This document shows positions 60,633 to 64,000 of a DNA stretch of 64,000 nucleotides, piece after piece. The notes beneath the pieces are model-generated. The model was not told where the DNA came from. It saw nothing but the letters and a program-made list of their open reading frames with translations, and ran no database searches. Position 1 is the first letter of the stretch, and each line of letters opens with the position of its first letter. This DNA is from Mauremys mutica (taxonomy: Eukaryota; Chordata; Testudines; Geoemydidae). The position numbers were made by a program, and so were the translations under genes. The DNA lies in NCBI RefSeq assembly GCF_020497125.1, contig NC_059082.1:18775965-18839964 (forward strand), read 5' to 3'.

Positions 60633-62455
60633 GTATGTGAATTTCCTTGTTTAATTGGCTTTGTATTAATTGTTCAAATTCCACAGCTAAGTAACAAGTG
60701 ATGCAGTGTTTAGTGCTCTTCTATAGAGATGGTGATAATGTAGACCAGTTTTCTAAATAAGCGTTAACTCATTAAGTAGCAGTGCTGCACTTCTGGCCAA
60801 ATTCCAGCTCAGGTTGTGTACATAAATTCTCTCGAGTTTCAATTCAATAGCATAGCTTCCCTCAGTCCTATATAGTGTTGCTGTGGATTGTCAAACTAAA
60901 GATGGAGAGATCATCCAAGAGATAATGTTTCAACAGTGAAGTGAACATGACATCTGTGAAAGTTTTTAAGTGCATTAGGATTCTTCAAGACAACAAGCTA
61001 TATTAATGCAAGTTGTTATCATCAGCTGAAAAATTCAGCCATCACATGGGAATAGAAACAGCCTAACTTTGGAATTTGTAGACTGAATCTTCATGCACTT
61101 CATTGTATGTTTTCATAGGACTAGTGCTTTAAAAGAACCAGTCCACTCTGCATTCTAGAGAGAACTGGTTCTGAACAGACCCTCTTTAGATGGGTTCTTG
61201 TTTGAAATGTTTTAAACTGCCATTTAATTTATTACTGAATAATTTCTTTTCAGTACTTTAATTAGCAAGCTAATAAACAATAGCAAAGAGAAATATAATT
61301 CGGGGGGAAAAAAGTAGCTATGATATATTTTAACTGTAAAACTTGGATAGTGATGCCAAAGGGATGTTTAAACTACATGGGCACAGAATGTGAACATTTA
61401 AGTCAAGAGTTCATTACAAAACTAACTGTTCTTTTGAAAACTAGGTCAATAATTGTGGGTTTTTTTAATCGACCCTTTCCCTCCAATTTCAAGTTATGTG
61501 CAGAGTGCCCTTAAGATCTTCAAGGCAGCAGAGGAATGCAGGTTGGACAGAGATGAAGAAAAGGCCTACGTCCTATATATGAAATATGTGACTGTATATA
61601 ATCTTATTAAAAAAAGACCTGATTTCAAGCAACAACAGGTAATATATCTTTCCGACTGCATTTTTTATACTGGTAGAAGTAACAGAAGTACTTGGAATCA
61701 CTGGTCTTTGTATCTGAAGATTTTAGGTTCAGTTGAAAGAATTACATTTGTGTGCACTACTGAGACAGTAATTTCATTAAAGGAATTGTATTTATTTAAA
61801 TAAACTTTTGTAGTTCGTGTTGACAAGTGAGGCAGTCCATTATCGTAAGCCTCCTTTATTATGCTACTACAGTACACTTTGCTAATTACATTGGCATATC
61901 ATCTACTGGACATTAAATAGTATGAGTCCTGTTGCTATCTTTCCTGTTAAAGTCCTTTTCTGGTACAAAACTAAATTGAGTATTATTTATTCCTTTAATT
62001 AACATAACCTTAGTTAAAAAGTGGATAAAATGTTTTTTACTCTCCCAACCTTGTGACCAGATCTTGTTAACATTATAAAAATTAAATATTAACATACATA
62101 TGAATATTTGCCTTGTTTATAAATAGTGTGGTATTTTTCTTAAAATGTTTAAGAGAAGAACATCTGACTTTAGTCACAGAGTAACTATGGCAATAATATA
62201 AAATTAGTTTTAGATTATTTTTTCCTTCAGTAGGTAAACTTTAATGTTCTGTAAACTAGGTGCTAAATGTTGTTCTTGGTAGTGTCTGCAGAAGTATTCT
62301 ATCCTGAATGCACGTTGGACAGTATTAACTGTATGCTGGGGTGGTTCTTGTTGTTGTTTGTTGTTTTAGGATTACTTTCATTCTATACTGGGACCTACAA
62401 ACATAAAAAAAGCTATTGAAGAAGCTGAAAGACTCTCAGAGAGTCTGAAACTGAG
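60529..62455 (+). CDS. USP8: Ubiquitin carboxyl-terminal hydrolase 8, N-terminal part, three coding exons
   Basis: USP8 (UBPY) is a cysteine protease that removes ubiquitin from endosomal receptors and from ESCRT components. The three exons join in frame (104 + 145 + 86 bp) from MPAVASVPKEL to LSESLKL plus two bases. They match the start of human USP8 almost residue for residue. The segment YVQSALKIFKAAEECR...EEKAYVLYMKYVTVYNLI is the helical USP8 dimerisation/MIT domain that binds ESCRT-III tails. The rhodanese-like domain, the SH3-binding motifs and the catalytic USP domain lie in exons beyond 64000. The start ATG (60529) is preceded by an untranslated stretch from the acceptor at 60456. 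All introns are GT-AG. Confidence 0.97.
61494..61638 (+). CDS. USP8: USP8 coding exon, MIT/dimerisation domain
   Basis: 145 bp. The first base completes an Asn codon, followed by 48 codons, YVQSALKIFK to RPDFKQQQ. The acceptor is CAATTTCAAG|TTATG and the donor CAG|GTAATA. Confidence 0.97.
62370..62455 (+). CDS. USP8: USP8 coding exon, end of dimerisation domain
   Basis: 86 bp, 28 codons plus AG, DYFHSILGPT to LSESLKL. The acceptor is TTGTTTTAG|GATTAC and the donor CTGAG|GTATGT. The split Arg codon is completed in the next exon, outside the window. Confidence 0.96.
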
Positions 62456-64000
62456 GTATGTGCAACATTTTTTACAAAGCAATATGTAAATATTGTTGAA
62501 TACTTGAAATTTGTGCATCTGCTGTTGTAGTTTTGCCTTTTAGACATTGTTTGCAGTAGTACTGATACCTGTAATCCAGAAAGATTAAACTTTCTGATTT
62601 GAGCCTTTTATTAAAACTGGATTTCATTTGCCATCATTCATCCCAGTCACTTCAAACCCATGTGCTTAGATCTACCTTCAGTTTCTCTCTAACTTTTAAT
62701 AAACAGAACTTTATACCATAAACAAATGTCAGCTGCACCTCTAGATAATTGCTGTTAGTCACTCTATTAAAAGTCCTTCCCTAGTATTCTTTCCTGTCAC
62801 GTGATCATATTAAGGCCAGGTGTATGCCATGAGCATTTTGCCAAGATAGGTATACCAGTATATTATACTGGGAAAGTGCTCCTAGTGTGGATGCAGTTTT
62901 TAGCAGGAAAACTGCACTTTTGCTCAAAGGCAATGTTTTTGAATGCTGCTTTTTTGGAGCTTATGGATTGTCTCAAAGGAACAAAGTTTTGAGGGTTGAT
63001 ACAGTGACTAATTATTTCAAGTGTATTGTGCAAATATGTACTTGAGCAATTAAAATATGTATTGACATATTTAAAGATACTTAAAAAGAAAAAGGTGGTT
63101 CCTGTACAGTCACAGAAGCCACTTTACAATAAGTATATGAACCAATTTACTTTACTATTTTTCTGGCATAATTTTTTTTTTTTTTGGAGAGTAGTTAGTT
63201 ACCAAATTTAAAACTCTGAGAGGTTCAGGTAGTAAAACACCATTTGCCTTGAAGTAAGAGAATCTCAATATGGATAATCCAATTTGCACATCGTAGAAGC
63301 AGAAGAAAAATTTGACTTAATTCACTTTGTAAGAATTGTATTCATATTTTTAAGTGGTGGGTAGACATTCAGTATTGCTGAGATTCAATAAAGCACTTAA
63401 ATACATGCTTAAGTCTCACTTGAAGTTAAGGGGGATGAAGCGTGTGCTTATGTGCTGTCTCAAATAGGGATGCTTCCTGAATCAGTGCTTGTGTCACTAA
63501 CTAGAAAGTTACGTAGAAACATCAGATTCCAAACTTGCAGCCTCATCCCTATGGAATGTTCATTACACTGATAGTGAACCAGGATGTGACAGGTACATTT
63601 CGCATCAGTGATGTAGTTTATTAATTGAACCTCCCTGTTTTGACTTGGGACAGTTCAGTGGTTAAATTGATGACTTTCAAGAAGTCCTAATTAGCTAACA
63701 TCTCATTAAGATAAATGGTCATTCATATGACTACGTGTTTACAATACTAGAGCTATCTTTACAATGAGAGGCAAAAAACTTCATATTTAAAAAAAAAAAA
63801 AGGTTAGGCCAAATGTCTTTAAAAAAAAGAGGCACCTAAATAACTGACCTGTTTTGGTTTTTTTTCCAGAAGTCCTGAGTACCCAGTAACTCTAACTGAC
63901 TTTATTGGAACTCCAGTGTTTTGAATTCTTTAACGATGGCTACTGGGTGCTCAAAACTGTTGGAAAAAAATCAGTCCACTTATTTAGGTACTTGATGCAC
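62456..64000. other. USP8 intron, right edge
   Basis: I looked for the next USP8 exon (expected to begin with a Tyr-Glu-Glu-rich helix) and did not find it before the window ends. Confidence 0.55.
62812..62905. repeat. MITE end fragment in USP8 intron
   Basis: GGCCAGGTGTATGCCATGAG, TATACCAGTATATTATACTG and GCTCCTAGTGTGGATGCAG resemble the element at 25455. Confidence 0.45.

Noticed and set aside
61453..61803. 116-codon open frame taken as a separate gene
   Set aside because: Its middle is the USP8 coding exon; the flanking parts are intron read-through.

Overview
This window is vertebrate nuclear DNA, most likely from a turtle. The evidence is two conserved vertebrate genes in spliced form, CpG-island promoters, a CR1 LINE with the typical sauropsid 3' end, a Penelope-like element, a DIRS-type tyrosine-recombinase element, and many hAT and PIF/Harbinger elements of the kind I associate with turtle genomes. 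The turtle call rests on recalled repeat families and is an inference. Nothing bacterial or viral is needed to explain the window.

Layout: (1) About 2.9-30 kb holds GABPB1 (GA-binding protein beta-1) on the minus strand. Seven coding exons are resolved to the base (16403-16296, 15312-15145, 14602-14408, 13411-13300, 12931-12818, 6255-6070, 3056-2941). They sum to 999 bp, or 333 codons in one continuous frame. The last leucine-zipper exon lies beyond the left edge, and the non-coding first exon sits in a CpG island at about 29.1-30.2 kb. The introns hold a complete 4.8-kb PIF/Harbinger transposon (16790-21614), a Penelope-like insertion with GIY-YIG coding (9271-10090), a solo LTR (11411-11806), several hAT and mariner-like elements, and an unidentified coding-like fragment (about 23.7-23.9 kb). 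(2) About 30-48 kb is the interval between the two promoters. It is almost wholly repeats: hAT copies with 8-bp target duplications, and a 36-bp satellite carrying CCCTAACCCTA (37081-42548) that is itself broken by a hAT element and a Harbinger MITE. Next to it are a decayed DIRS-like element (42549-44130) and an LTR. (3) About 48.4-64 kb holds the 5' part of USP8 (a ubiquitin-specific protease) on the plus strand. There is a CpG-island first exon ending at 48776, then three coding exons (60529-60632, 61494-61638, 62370-62455) that encode the N-terminal MIT/dimerisation region. The rest of the gene lies to the right.

GABPB1 and USP8 are divergently arranged with about 19 kb between promoters, the same neighbour relationship I recall for human chromosome 15. 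They are not known to act in one pathway. GABPB1 is the ankyrin partner of the ETS factor GABPA, and USP8 deubiquitinates endosomal cargo. The long open frames in the satellite (up to 756 codons) and in the C-rich minisatellite near 28 kb are products of repetition, not genes.

I found no convincing new multi-gene system. The observations most worth checking are the 36-bp telomere-like satellite with higher-order periods, the CpG-decayed duplicate of USP8 exon 1 about 1.7 kb downstream of the original, the apparent loss of the second donor site that makes the longer GABPB1 isoform, and the shared central TA in nearly all hAT target duplications.
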